From positions 124,001 through 188,000 of the forward strand of contig JAIXWR010000037.1 in assembly GCA_027491155.1 (NCBI GenBank): DNA of 64,000 nt, given 5' to 3'. The translations under genes and the position numbers were made by a program. The notes under the pieces were generated by a model, which was not told the origin of the DNA, ran no database searches, and saw only the letters and a list, made by a program, of their open reading frames with translations. This document shows, in pieces, positions 8,117 to 18,026 of the stretch. Source of the DNA: Verrucomicrobiaceae bacterium (lineage in GTDB: Bacteria > Verrucomicrobiota > Verrucomicrobiia > Verrucomicrobiales > Akkermansiaceae). How positions within the stretch are numbered: position 1 is the first letter of the stretch; every line of letters begins with the position of its first letter.

Positions 8117-8769
8117 TCCTTCAGCCACAGTTTCTTTGCCGAGTAATCCAGCACCGCGGAGTGGTCCACGAGGAATTGTCCGCCGATCACCCCGTCGATC
8201 AGGTCCAACACGTTCTTCGGGAAGTGTTCCAAGGTCAGCACGTAGCATTCCGGCGGTGCGAAGCTGTCTTCCTCGCTGCCGAAGCTCTTCGGCCGCACCG
8301 TGCCGATCACCGTGTTGCCGCCCGCCTGGCCCTGGGCCGGCACCGCGGTCATGGTGAGCCCGAACTTCTCGAGCGAAGCCTGCTTGATGAGCGGCACCGA
8401 CGCGCCGTTGTCGACCAGGAACTTGCCCTCCTTGCCGTTGATCATGGCGGTCACGATCATCTCCTTGTCCCCGCCCTCGAGCTTGAGCGCGAAGTAGCCC
8501 TTCGCCGCCAGAACATCGCCCAGGTCGATGCCCTTCAAGCGCTCCGCCTTGGCCGCGGGATCCTCCCAGGTCTTCACGTAAAGCTGGTCGGCGCTGGAGA
8601 GCGAGTTGATCGCCACCTTCACCGTCTTGCCATCCTTCAACTTCAGCTCCACCTGGGTATCGGTGCGCGACACGATCTCGGCGTCGATCTTCTTGCCGTT
8701 CTTCCCGGTGAATTCCCGGCCGTGAATCACTCCAGCCAGCAGCAGCATCAGAAGCGGAACCGTCTTCAT
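8113..8769 (-). CDS. Secreted SHD1-like plus retropepsin-like aspartic protease domain protein
   Basis: A 218-residue exported protein. It has a signal peptide (1-17) and an SHD1-like beta domain (about 18-66, typical of Planctomycetes/Verrucomicrobia envelope proteins). A retropepsin-like fold follows from about 85, with a FLVDNGAS motif. The expected catalytic DTG/DSG is DNG here (120-122), so activity is uncertain. A second motif LDLIDGVIGGQFL fits the ILG region of clan AA proteases. It is followed by the DUF218 gene with a GTGA overlap. Confidence 0.78.
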   Translation of the reverse strand: MKTVPLLMLLLAGVIHGREFTGKNGKKIDAEIVSRTDTQVELKLKDGKTVKVAINSLSSADQLYVKTWEDPAAKAERLKGIDLGDVLAAKGYFALKLEGGDKEMIVTAMINGKEGKFLVDNGASVPLIKQASLEKFGLTMTAVPAQGQAGGNTVIGTVRPKSFGSEEDSFAPPECYVLTLEHFPKNVLDLIDGVIGGQFLVDHSAVLDYSAKKLWLKE

Positions 8770-8884
8770 GCCGACGATTAGCGGCAGGACCGGCGGCTCT
8801 TGTCAACGCCGCGGGGGCCGGCCATCCCGCGGTTTCCCGAACTTCGGCTTTGCGCGATCCCGTTTGCCGCCTAGGAATCCCTCC

Positions 8885-11587
8885 ATGTGCCGGCTCCCCC
8901 CTCCGTCGCTGCTTCTGCTGGTTCTCCTGGCAGCGCAGGCATGGTGCACCCCTCTCCCCTTACGCCGGCCGAACCCCGCGCTGAACGTCCCGGCCGATCC
9001 ACCGCCGACCACCTATTCGCTGGTCAATGCGTTCCCCGGCCTGAGCTTCGATGCGCCCACCTGCATCGCCTCGCCACCCGCCCCCAGCACGCAGCTTTTT
9101 GTCTGCGAGAAGAATGGCAAGATCTGGGTGATCCCGGATGTCACCTCTCCCAGCCCGACACGGCTGCTGTTCATGGATTTGGCGGCGGTGGTGAACGCCC
9201 GCACCAATGTCGAGCGCTTCCGGACGGTGGGTGAATGCGGATTGCTGGGACTGGCCTTCCATCCGAGTTACGCCACCAACCGCCAGTTCTTTGTCTTCTA
9301 TACCCCCGGCCTCGGCACCGGCTCCACCCCGCCCTTGCACGAGCGATTGTCCCGCTTCCTCCGCGACCCGGTGAACCCGAATGCCGCCCTCACCGGCAGC
9401 GAGGACGTCTTCCTGACAATGCGCGACCAGCAGGACAACCACGAGGGCGGCGACATTCACTTCGGTCCCGACGGCTACCTCTACGTCAGCTTCGGCGACG
9501 AAGGCGGCCAGAACGATGCCCGCTTCAACGCCCAACGGATCGACAAGGACTTCTTCTCCGGCATCCTCCGCATCGACGTCGACAAGAGGCCCGGCAACCT
9601 CGAGCCCAATCCCCATCCCAACCCGGCCGAGGACCCCGTCAGCTCGCCCGTCGATGCGGTTGCGCGCGTCAACGGCATCGCACGCTACTCGATTCCCTCG
9701 GACAATCCGTTCATCGGAGCCACCACCTTCAACGGGCTGCCCGTCTCGGTAAACCATGTGCGGACCGAGTTCTGGGCGGTCGGACTGCGCAATCCGTGGC
9801 GGATGTCGTTCGACGGAAACGACCTCTGGGTGGGCGACGTCGGCGGCTCGAAGCGGGAGGAAATCAACAGGATCGTCGCCGGTGGCAATTACGGCTGGGT
9901 CTATCGCGAGGGAGTCGGTGCAGGACCTTGGGACGACAGCAGCCCGTCCCACGATCCCGAACCTCCCGGATTCACCTCCATACCCCCTGTTTACCACTAC
10001 GCCCGCGGCAGCGGAACGTTCGAAGGCAACTCGGTCACCGGCGGACTGGTCTATCGTGGCACGGCCATCAGCGCCTTGGTCGGCAAGTATGTTTTCGCCG
10101 ATCATGTCTCCGGAAACGTCTGGGCGATGAACCACGACGGAACCAACGTGGTGCGCATCGCGGGTGAAGGCCAGATTTCAGCCTTTGGCAGGGATCCTTC
10201 CAACCAGGACGTCCTCCTTGCCGATCATGACGGCGACAGGCTCCTCCGCCTCACGGCCAGCGAGCCGTCAAGCGGCTTCCCGGCCACCCTCTCGGCCACC
10301 GGCCTTTTCAGCGACCTAGCCAGCCTCTCTCCCGCGCCCGGACTCGTCCCTTACTCCGTGAACCTCCCGTTCTGGAGCGACCACGCGATCAAACGCCGCT
10401 GGTTCACCTTGCCCGATGCGAATGCGAGCTTCACCTGGTCGGAAGAAGCGCCCTGGGGTCTGCCGTCCGGGACGATCTGGGTGAAGCACTTCGACATGGA
10501 GATGCAGCGCGGAGTCGCCTCCAGCAAGAAGCGCATTGAGACCCGCCTGCTGGTCAAGAACGCCACCGGAGCCTACGGCGTCAGCTACCGCTGGAACGAG
10601 GCCGGCACCGAGGCCGTGCTCTTGGCGGACGAAGGCGAGGATTTCCCGCTGGCGATCACGGATGGCGGCAATCCCGTGCCGCAGAACTGGCGCATCCCGA
10701 GCCGCGCCGAATGCATGATCTGCCACACCCCGCAGGCTGGCCACGCGCTGTCTTTCAACACGCGCCAGTTGAACCTCGCGGGCGACATGGCCGGCCACAC
10801 CGGCAACCAGCTGCGGATCCTCCGCGAGCAAGGCTACCTCGCCAGCGACCCGGGCTCGCCGAACCTCCTGCCGCGCCACCTCCGGCCCGACGAGACCGGC
10901 TTCCCGCTCGAAGCCCGCGTCCGCTCTTATCTCGATGTGAACTGCGCCTACTGCCACCAGGCCGGCGGCACCGCTCTCGGCCAATGGGACGGCCGCTCGC
11001 ACCTCACGCTCGACCAGACCGGCCTCGTCAACGGCCCCTCCACCCAGAACGGCGGCAACCCGCTGAACAAGCTCGTCGTCCCCGGCGACACCGCCCGCTC
11101 CATCGTCCTCCACCGCGCCGCCGCGACCGGCGGCTTCACCCGCATGCCGCCGCTCGGCAGCAACGTGATCGACTCCGCCAGCGTCACCCTCCTCACCCAA
11201 TGGATCAACGGCGAGCTCGCAGGCCGCCAGAACTACGATGCCTGGCGTAGTTCAAACTTCGAGCCCGACTCCGATCCGTCCGGCGCCCCGGGCCAGGACC
11301 CCGATGGCGACGGGTTCGCCAACCACGACGAGTTCCTCGCGGGCACCGACCCCCGCGACGGCTCCAGCGCGTTCCGGCCGGCGGTCTCGCTCGACCCCCC
11401 TTCGCTGCGTTTCAGCCTTCCGGCGAACCGCTCCTTCCGCATCGAAACCTCCGGCGATCTCGCCACCTGGACTCCCTGGGACATCCCGCAGAACCAGGGC
11501 CTCCCCGTCGCCGGCGGACCGGTCGAAATCGCCTTTCCCCTCGCCGACCCGCAGCGCTTCTTCCAGGTCGAAGTCTCGGAACGCTGA
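8885..11587 (+). CDS. Secreted PQQ-type sugar dehydrogenase fused to di-haem c-type domain
   Basis: A 900-residue exported protein. It has a signal peptide (1-21) and a glucose/sorbosone dehydrogenase beta-propeller (about 35-460) with the LLGLAFHP, GDIHFGPDGYLY and GLRNPWRMSFD family motifs. The following region, about 460-760, carries two haem c attachment motifs (C610-M-I-C613-H and C687-A-Y-C690-H). A TSP3/EF-hand-like Asp-rich repeat (DPDGDGF) is followed by a C-terminal beta domain common in Verrucomicrobiota secreted proteins. It is predicted to oxidise a periplasmic sugar or alcohol and pass electrons to the fused haems. The ATG at 8885 follows a non-coding-like stretch. It is tandem with a close paralogue. 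Confidence 0.85.
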   Translation: MCRLPPPSLLLLVLLAAQAWCTPLPLRRPNPALNVPADPPPTTYSLVNAFPGLSFDAPTCIASPPAPSTQLFVCEKNGKIWVIPDVTSPSPTRLLFMDLAAVVNARTNVERFRTVGECGLLGLAFHPSYATNRQFFVFYTPGLGTGSTPPLHERLSRFLRDPVNPNAALTGSEDVFLTMRDQQDNHEGGDIHFGPDGYLYVSFGDEGGQNDARFNAQRIDKDFFSGILRIDVDKRPGNLEPNPHPNPAEDPVSSPVDAVARVNGIARYSIPSDNPFIGATTFNGLPVSVNHVRTEFWAVGLRNPWRMSFDGNDLWVGDVGGSKREEINRIVAGGNYGWVYREGVGAGPWDDSSPSHDPEPPGFTSIPPVYHYARGSGTFEGNSVTGGLVYRGTAISALVGKYVFADHVSGNVWAMNHDGTNVVRIAGEGQISAFGRDPSNQDVLLADHDGDRLLRLTASEPSSGFPATLSATGLFSDLASLSPAPGLVPYSVNLPFWSDHAIKRRWFTLPDANASFTWSEEAPWGLPSGTIWVKHFDMEMQRGVASSKKRIETRLLVKNATGAYGVSYRWNEAGTEAVLLADEGEDFPLAITDGGNPVPQNWRIPSRAECMICHTPQAGHALSFNTRQLNLAGDMAGHTGNQLRILREQGYLASDPGSPNLLPRHLRPDETGFPLEARVRSYLDVNCAYCHQAGGTALGQWDGRSHLTLDQTGLVNGPSTQNGGNPLNKLVVPGDTARSIVLHRAAATGGFTRMPPLGSNVIDSASVTLLTQWINGELAGRQNYDAWRSSNFEPDSDPSGAPGQDPDGDGFANHDEFLAGTDPRDGSSAFRPAVSLDPPSLRFSLPANRSFRIETSGDLATWTPWDIPQNQGLPVAGGPVEIAFPLADPQRFFQVEVSER

Positions 11588-11655
11588 TCCGCCGGCCTTC
11601 CCGCTCGTCGGAAGCGTTTTGCATTCCCCGTGGCCGCCGCGTATTCTCCGCGCCG

Positions 11656-14556
11656 ATGCTCCGCACGATCCTCGCCTGCCTCCTCGCCCTGACCGCGGTC
11701 GTCGATGCCCAGACCCAGATCATGCGCCTCGGGGCGAAGGCCCGCTTCCGGTCACCGGTCGGGAATGCCGGACCCATCGCGCCCGGCACCATCGCCATCC
11801 TCCAGGCGCCCGCCGCGGGGACAGCCACGATCACGGCGGACGGCTCCATCCTTTACACCCACACCACCGGCACTCCGTCCGTCGATTCCTTGGTCTTCCG
11901 CGGCACCAACGCCGCCGGCCAGACATCCACCGGCACCGCCACGCTCCAGTTCTCCTCCGCACTCCGGATCCCCTCGCCTCTTCTCAACGTCCCGTCTTCC
12001 CCTCCCGCCACCACCTACTCGCTGGTCAACGCCCTCGGCAACCTCACCTTCGACCAACCTCTCTGCCTCGCCACGCCTCCCGGCGAAACCCGGCGCCTCT
12101 TCGTCTGCGAGCAACCCGGCGTGATCCACCTCGTTCCCGACGTCACCGCTCCGGCCAAAACAACCTTCTTCAATCTCGCCGCGACGGTCGATGCCCGTGC
12201 GAACGAAGACTTCGAATACGGCGGCGAGGCCGGATTGCTCGGCCTCGCCTTCCATCCCGACCACGCGGTCAACCGCCAGTTCTTCGTCTTCTACTCGGTG
12301 GCAAAGCGCACCTCCCCCTCCGCAGCCTACAACAGCTACCAGCGCGTCTCCCGCTTCACCACCCTGGCCGGCAACCCTGCCGCCGCGGATCCCGCCTCCG
12401 AGCTCGTCCTCATCGAACAACTCGACCAAGCCTCCAATCACAACGGCGGCGATCTGCACTTCGGACCCGACGGATATCTCTACATCTCCGTGGGCGACGA
12501 GGGGAACGCGGACGACTCCCTGAACAACAGCCAGACCATCATCAAGGACTTCCACTCCGGCATCCTGCGCATCGATGTCGACAAGAAGCCCGGCAACGTC
12601 GCCCCCACCGCCCACGCCGCACTGCCCGACCTCACCCGTTTCTCGATCCCGGTCGACAACCCCTTCGTCCACACCAGCGCCGGCGGCACCTGGGACGGAC
12701 GCTGGAACGGTGCCTTGCTGAGCAGCGCGAACCGCAAGAAGGTGCGCCGCGAATTCTTCGCCACCGGCCTGCGGAACCCCTGGCGCTTCTCCTTCGATCC
12801 CGCCACGGGGCAACTCTGGTGCGCCGACGTCGGCCAGAACGCCTGGGAAGAGATCAATCTCGTTGTCAAAGGCGGCAACTACGGCTGGGCCTACCGCGAA
12901 GGAAACCACAACGGCGCAAAAAGCAGCTCCGCCCCGGCCAACTTCGACACGCTCTACCACGCCCCGCCCGTCCACGAGTATCCGCACACCGACGGCTACT
13001 CGGTCACCGGCGGCCGCGTTTACCGCGGCACCCGCATCGGCGCTCTCACCGGCAAATACGTCTTCGCCGACTACGGCACCGGTAACATCTGGTCGATGAA
13101 CCCCGACGGCACCGGACGCCAGCGCCTCCTGGGTGAAGCCGGCATCGCGGCCTTCGGAACCGATCCTTCGAACGATGACCTCCTTCTCGCCGACATCGGC
13201 GACGGCGTCGTCCACCGCCTTGTCACCACCACCAGTTCCGGCAGCTTCCCGGCCACCCTCTCCGCGACGGGCCTCTTCGCCGACCTCACCGACCTTTCGC
13301 CCTCGCCGGGCCTCGTCCCCTATCAAGTCAACCTGGCCTTCTGGAGCGACCACGCGATCAAGTCCCGCTGGTTCGTCGTGCCGAACGGCAGCTCCCAGTT
13401 CACCTGGTCGAAAGAAGACCCCTGGACCCTGCCGTCCGGGACGATCTGGGTGAAGCACTTCGACATCGAGATGCAGCGCGGCGTCCCCTCCAGCAAGAAA
13501 CGCATCGAGACCCGCCTGCTGGTCAAGAACGCCGGCGGGGCCTACGGCGTCAGCTACCGCTGGAACGAGGCCGGGACCGAGGCCACGCTGGTCGAGGATG
13601 GTGGCGTGAATTTCCCCCTCGCCATCACCGAGGGCGGCAACCCCGTGCCGCAAACCTGGCGCATCCCCAGCCGCGCCGAGTGCATGGTCTGCCACACCCC
13701 GCAGGCCGGCCACGCGCTTTCGTTCAATACCCGCCAGCTCAATCTCAGCGGCAGCATGAACGGCTTCGGCGGCAACCAGCTCTCGACCCTCTTCAACCAG
13801 GGATTCTTCACCAACAATCCGGGCTCGCCGAACCTGCTGCCCCGCCACGTCGGTCCGGCCGAGAACGCCCACTCCATCGAAGCCCGCGTCCGCTCCTACC
13901 TCGCGGTGAACTGCGCCTACTGCCACAAGTCCGGCGGCACCGCCCCCGCCTCCTGGGACGGCCGCGCCGAACTCACCCTGACCCAGACCGCCCTCGTCAA
14001 CGGCAACGCCACCAACAACGGCGGCAACCCGCTGAACAAGCTCGTCGTCCCCGGCTCGACCGCGAATTCCATCCTCCTCCACCGCGCCGCCGCGACCGGC
14101 GGCTTCAACCGCATGCCGCCGCTCGGCAGCAACGTCATCGACTCCGCCAGCGTCACCCTCCTCACCAACTGGATCAACGGCGAGCTCGCCAGCCGCCAGA
14201 ACTACGACACATGGCGTAGTTCAAACTTCGAGCCCGACTCCGATCCCGCCGGTGCCCCGGGTCAGGATCCCGACGGCGACGGGTTCACCAACCAGGACGA
14301 GTTCCTCGCCGGCACCGATCCCCGCAACGGGGCGAGCGCCTTCCGCCCTCGGATCTCCGGTCACCCGCCCGCACTCGGCTTCACCCTGCCCGTCAACCGC
14401 TCCTTCCTCATCGAAACCTCCGCCACTCTCGGCCAGTGGACGCCTTGGGACATCCCGGGCAACCAGGGCCTCCCGGTCGCGGGCGGCACGATCCAGCTCC
14501 CGGTTCCGACCACGGATTCCAAGCGCTTCTTCCGCGTGACCGTCCGCGAGAACTGA
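11656..14556 (+). CDS. Paralogous PQQ-type sugar dehydrogenase/di-haem fusion
   Basis: A 966-residue exported protein with the same order of domains as its upstream neighbour: signal peptide (1-18), dehydrogenase propeller, di-haem region (C676-x-x-C679-H and C753-x-x-C756-H), Asp-rich repeat and C-terminal beta domain. It has an extra N-terminal beta-sandwich of about 80 residues (about 20-100, Gly/Thr-rich, cadherin- or Ig-like) that the first copy lacks. The 3' halves of the two genes are nearly identical over long stretches, for example around 11150-11300 and 14150-14300, which indicates tandem duplication and possibly gene conversion. It starts 68 bases after its paralogue. Confidence 0.85.
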   Translation: MLRTILACLLALTAVVDAQTQIMRLGAKARFRSPVGNAGPIAPGTIAILQAPAAGTATITADGSILYTHTTGTPSVDSLVFRGTNAAGQTSTGTATLQFSSALRIPSPLLNVPSSPPATTYSLVNALGNLTFDQPLCLATPPGETRRLFVCEQPGVIHLVPDVTAPAKTTFFNLAATVDARANEDFEYGGEAGLLGLAFHPDHAVNRQFFVFYSVAKRTSPSAAYNSYQRVSRFTTLAGNPAAADPASELVLIEQLDQASNHNGGDLHFGPDGYLYISVGDEGNADDSLNNSQTIIKDFHSGILRIDVDKKPGNVAPTAHAALPDLTRFSIPVDNPFVHTSAGGTWDGRWNGALLSSANRKKVRREFFATGLRNPWRFSFDPATGQLWCADVGQNAWEEINLVVKGGNYGWAYREGNHNGAKSSSAPANFDTLYHAPPVHEYPHTDGYSVTGGRVYRGTRIGALTGKYVFADYGTGNIWSMNPDGTGRQRLLGEAGIAAFGTDPSNDDLLLADIGDGVVHRLVTTTSSGSFPATLSATGLFADLTDLSPSPGLVPYQVNLAFWSDHAIKSRWFVVPNGSSQFTWSKEDPWTLPSGTIWVKHFDIEMQRGVPSSKKRIETRLLVKNAGGAYGVSYRWNEAGTEATLVEDGGVNFPLAITEGGNPVPQTWRIPSRAECMVCHTPQAGHALSFNTRQLNLSGSMNGFGGNQLSTLFNQGFFTNNPGSPNLLPRHVGPAENAHSIEARVRSYLAVNCAYCHKSGGTAPASWDGRAELTLTQTALVNGNATNNGGNPLNKLVVPGSTANSILLHRAAATGGFNRMPPLGSNVIDSASVTLLTNWINGELASRQNYDTWRSSNFEPDSDPAGAPGQDPDGDGFTNQDEFLAGTDPRNGASAFRPRISGHPPALGFTLPVNRSFLIETSATLGQWTPWDIPGNQGLPVAGGTIQLPVPTTDSKRFFRVTVREN

Positions 14557-14560
14557 TGCC

Positions 14561-16387
14561 TCAAGGGTGGAACGGCCAGACCAGCGGGATCGTCACGCAA
14601 GCCACCACCCAGCAGATGATGTTCAGCGGAATGCCGACCCGCAGGAAGTCCGAGAAACGGTAACCGCCCGGACCATACACCATCAGGTGGGTCTGGTAGC
14701 CCATCGGCAGCGCGAATGCCGTCGAAGCCGCCACGGTCACTCCCATGATGAACGGCCGCGAGTCGACTCCGAGTTCCTTGGACAGGCCCAGCACGATCGG
14801 CACCATCATGACCGCCGTGGCATTGTTCGAAAGCACCTCCGTGAGCAACAGCGTGAGCAGGAAGACCAGCCACAAGGTGGCCAAGGGCAGCATCTCGGTA
14901 GGGAAAACGCCGCGCGTCACCGCCACCAGCGACTGCGCGAGATATTCCGCCGTCCCCGTCGCTTGCATCGCCATCCCCAGCCCCAACAGCCCGTAAAGCA
15001 TCAGCAACACCTGCCAGTCGACGCTGGCATAGGCATCGCGCGGAGTGATGACCTTCAGCCACAACAGCGCCAGCGCGCCCACGAGCGCGGCGTAGTGGAT
15101 CGGGATCTTGGGGATCGAAGGAAAGTAGCCGTTGAGCACGTCGGTGAGCGTTGCCGTCAGCACCACCCCGATCAACGCCGTCCACGCCAGCACCGAATGC
15201 CGCTTCGGCGGCTTCGGAGAATCGTCCGCCGACTTGTCGGTCAGCACGAAGTCGCGCGTGCTCTGGATCTCGTCCAGGTTGTGCGCCGGGGTGATCACCA
15301 GCAGGGTGTCGCCGATCTCCAGCGGGATGGTCGCGATCTGCTTGGTGATGTTCACCCCGTCCCGATGCACCGCCAGCACGACCGCGTTGTACTTCTGCCG
15401 GAAATCCGAGCGCGCGAGCGTCAAGCCGATCAACGACGACTCGTCGCGCACGACCAGTTCGGTCACGATCCCGTCCACGGTCGAAAGGACCTGCGCCCGG
15501 ATCGACTTGAACAACTCCGCGGGCTTCACCGTCTTGGTGTTCCGCCCGTGCACCGCCACCAGGAAGCGGTCGAACTTCTCCACCGTGATCGTGTTCATCG
15601 GCCGCATGATGCGCTGGCCGTTGCGCCGGATCTCCAGCAGGTGCACGCCGCCAGCGCGGTTGAACAGCGGCGTCTCGAGCAGCGGCTTGCCGACCATCGG
15701 CGAGTCGTCCTCGACCAGGATGTGATAGAGCGGCGTCGTCCGGTACTCGATATCCAGGCTACCGCTGATCGACGAGCGCGCCGGGATCAGCTTCGGCCCG
15801 AAGATCACCAGATAGCCGATTCCCGCGATCGCCAGCGGAATGCCGACCGGCGCGAGTTCGAACATTCCCATCGGCTTCTCGCCGTAGTCCTTCAGCGCAC
15901 CGTTGACCAGCAGGTTGGTGGAAGTGCCGATCAGCGTGCAGCATCCGCCGAGGATGGAGGCGTAGGAAAGCGGCATCAGCAGGCGCGACGCCGCGATGTT
16001 CTTGGAACGCGCGAAGCCCAGGGTCACCGGCAGCAGGATGGCCACGATCGCCGTGTTGTTCATCCAGGCGCTGAAGAAGGCCGTCAGCGCGGAAAACGCG
16101 AACATGGCGACCCGCAGGTTCCCGGACAACTTCGACTTGAGAAGCTGGCCGATGTGGTCGACCGCCCCGGTCCGCTCCAGCGCACCGCCGATCACGAAAA
16201 GCGCCGCGATGGTCAGCGGCGCCTCGTTCTTGAAGACATCGGTCATCTTCGTCGGATCGATCAGGCCCAGCGCGACGACCGCGCACAGCACCGTGAGCGC
16301 GATCACGTCGGGGGCGGCCCATTCGCGGATGAAGGCGACGAGGGTGATGGCGATGAGCGCCAGCGTGAGTGCGATGTCCCAGGTCAT
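14561..16387 (-). CDS. SLC13-family permease with RCK_C domains
   Basis: About 608 residues. It is an integral inner-membrane transporter with about 10-12 transmembrane helices split around a soluble insert (about 205-375) containing two TrkA-C/RCK_C-type domains. The permease halves carry SLC13/DASS signatures such as SAWMNNTAIVAILLP and TEVLSNNATAVMM. Family members import sulfate or dicarboxylates with sodium. The ATG at 16387 is selected because upstream in-frame sequence is Arg/Pro-rich and non-membrane. It is convergent with the dehydrogenase pair, with only 4 bases between stop codons. Confidence 0.9.
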   Translation of the reverse strand: MTWDIALTLALIAITLVAFIREWAAPDVIALTVLCAVVALGLIDPTKMTDVFKNEAPLTIAALFVIGGALERTGAVDHIGQLLKSKLSGNLRVAMFAFSALTAFFSAWMNNTAIVAILLPVTLGFARSKNIAASRLLMPLSYASILGGCCTLIGTSTNLLVNGALKDYGEKPMGMFELAPVGIPLAIAGIGYLVIFGPKLIPARSSISGSLDIEYRTTPLYHILVEDDSPMVGKPLLETPLFNRAGGVHLLEIRRNGQRIMRPMNTITVEKFDRFLVAVHGRNTKTVKPAELFKSIRAQVLSTVDGIVTELVVRDESSLIGLTLARSDFRQKYNAVVLAVHRDGVNITKQIATIPLEIGDTLLVITPAHNLDEIQSTRDFVLTDKSADDSPKPPKRHSVLAWTALIGVVLTATLTDVLNGYFPSIPKIPIHYAALVGALALLWLKVITPRDAYASVDWQVLLMLYGLLGLGMAMQATGTAEYLAQSLVAVTRGVFPTEMLPLATLWLVFLLTLLLTEVLSNNATAVMMVPIVLGLSKELGVDSRPFIMGVTVAASTAFALPMGYQTHLMVYGPGGYRFSDFLRVGIPLNIICWVVACVTIPLVWPFHP

Positions 16388-16570
16388 TCGAGGAATCCCC
16401 CGTGCGGGGCGACCGGCCCCGGCCATGCACCGCCCGTGCCGGATTGGCAAGCCCGGGAACAGACATGACAACCCGGAAATTGGGCGATTGAGGGATTGAG
16501 TCACTCGGGGTCAACAGCCAAGGATCGGCGCGCCGGGCGGGCTCCCGGACCCCAGAATTTCCGATTTCCC

Positions 16571-18022
16571 ATGTCCTACCTCGTCACCATCGGCCTCGAA
16601 GTCCACTGCCAGGTCAAAACCCGCACGAAGATGTTCTGCGCCTGCGAGACGTCCTTCGGCGAGGAACCGAACACCCGCACCTGCCCGGTTTGCCTCGGCC
16701 TGCCCGGTGCCCTGCCGGTGCTCAACCGCCATGCGATCGAGAAGACCCTGCTCGCCGGCCTGCTGCTCGACTGCGGATCGCCGGAAATCTCCCGCTGGGA
16801 CCGCAAGAGCTACTTCTACCCGGACATGCCGAAGAATTTCCAGACGACGCAGATGGACTTCCCCCTCTGCCTCGGCGGCGCGGTCCCGCTCTACGACCAC
16901 TGCTACCCGACCGACGCCCGCAAGAACATCGCCCGCCCCGGCCACAAGGTGCGGCTCAACCGGATCCACCTCGAGGAAGACGTCGCGAAATCCACCCACC
17001 TCGGGAACTCCTCGCTCATCGACTTCAACCGCGCCGGCACCCCGCTGATGGAAATCGTCAGCGAACCCGACATCGCCTCCGCCGAGGAAGCCGGCGCCTA
17101 CCTCCGCTCGCTGCAGATGATCCTCCAGCAGGGCGGCATTTCCGACGCCGACATGGAAAAAGGCCAGCTCCGCTGCGACGTGAACATCTCGCTGCGCCGC
17201 AAGGAAAGCGACCCGCTGGGCTCGAAGATCGAGTTGAAGAACCTCAACTCCATCTCCGCCGTCCGCCGCGCCATCCACCACGAAATCGCCCGCCAGGCGG
17301 AGGAACTCGACGCCGGGATCCCGCAGGTCCAGTCGACCCGCCGCTGGGACGACGACCGCGGCGAAACCCAGCTCATGCGGACCAAGGAAGACGCCCACGA
17401 CTACCGCTACTTCCCCTGCCCCGACCTTCTGCCCGTCGTCACCGCCCCGCTCCTCGCCAAGGTCCGCCCGATGCTCGGCGAGCGCCCCCACGAACGCGCC
17501 GCCCGCTACGAGTCGGAGTTCGGCGTCAGCGCCTACGACGCCTCGGTCCTCTCGTCCGATCTCCCGCTGGCCCACTATTTCGAAGCCATCGCCGCCACCG
17601 GCATCCCAGGCAAGAAGGCCGCGAACTTCCTGCTCAACACCCTGCTCGGCACCCTCAACGAGCGGTCGGTCGCCATCGCCGACTCGCCGCTTTCCGCCGC
17701 GCGGACCGGGGCGCTGCTCGCCCTGGTCGAAGCCGGCACGCTCGCCCTCAGCCAGGCCAGGGAAGTGCTCGCCGTGCTGCTGGACGCCCCGGACAAGGAT
17801 CCCGCCGCCGTGGCGAAGGAGTTGGGCTTCGAACCGGCCGATGCCGGCGAACTCGACGCCCTCTGCGATCAGGTCATCGCCGCCAATCCCGACAAGGTCG
17901 CCGAGATCAAGGCCGGCAACGAAAAGCTCCTCAACTGGCTGACCGGCCAGGTGATGAAGGCTTCCACCTCCAAGCCGAACCCGAAGCAGGTGACCGATCT
18001 GCTGAAAGGCAAGCTGGGCTGA
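16571..18022 (+). CDS. gatB: Asp-tRNA(Asn)/Glu-tRNA(Gln) amidotransferase subunit B
   Basis: A 483-residue subunit B of the GatCAB amidotransferase, which makes Gln-tRNA and Asn-tRNA by transamidation. The protein begins IGLEVHCQ with the Cys-rich zinc motif CxC...CPVCLG. It has the LPGALPVLN and YFYPDMPKNFQ motifs, the kinase-like core, and a C-terminal helical tail (YqeY-like) ending in the GKLG sequence. The length is typical. The ATG at 16571 starts the conserved N-terminus exactly. No gatA or gatC lies next to it. It is convergent with the HNH gene, with 4 bases between. Confidence 0.97.
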   Translation: MSYLVTIGLEVHCQVKTRTKMFCACETSFGEEPNTRTCPVCLGLPGALPVLNRHAIEKTLLAGLLLDCGSPEISRWDRKSYFYPDMPKNFQTTQMDFPLCLGGAVPLYDHCYPTDARKNIARPGHKVRLNRIHLEEDVAKSTHLGNSSLIDFNRAGTPLMEIVSEPDIASAEEAGAYLRSLQMILQQGGISDADMEKGQLRCDVNISLRRKESDPLGSKIELKNLNSISAVRRAIHHEIARQAEELDAGIPQVQSTRRWDDDRGETQLMRTKEDAHDYRYFPCPDLLPVVTAPLLAKVRPMLGERPHERAARYESEFGVSAYDASVLSSDLPLAHYFEAIAATGIPGKKAANFLLNTLLGTLNERSVAIADSPLSAARTGALLALVEAGTLALSQAREVLAVLLDAPDKDPAAVAKELGFEPADAGELDALCDQVIAANPDKVAEIKAGNEKLLNWLTGQVMKASTSKPNPKQVTDLLKGKLG

Positions 18023-18026
18023 AGCC

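Noticed and set aside
11752-14082. A 776-codon antisense frame over the second dehydrogenase gene
   Set aside because: Its composition mirrors the sense gene's codon pattern, no domain is seen, and it lies wholly inside a gene with clear motifs.
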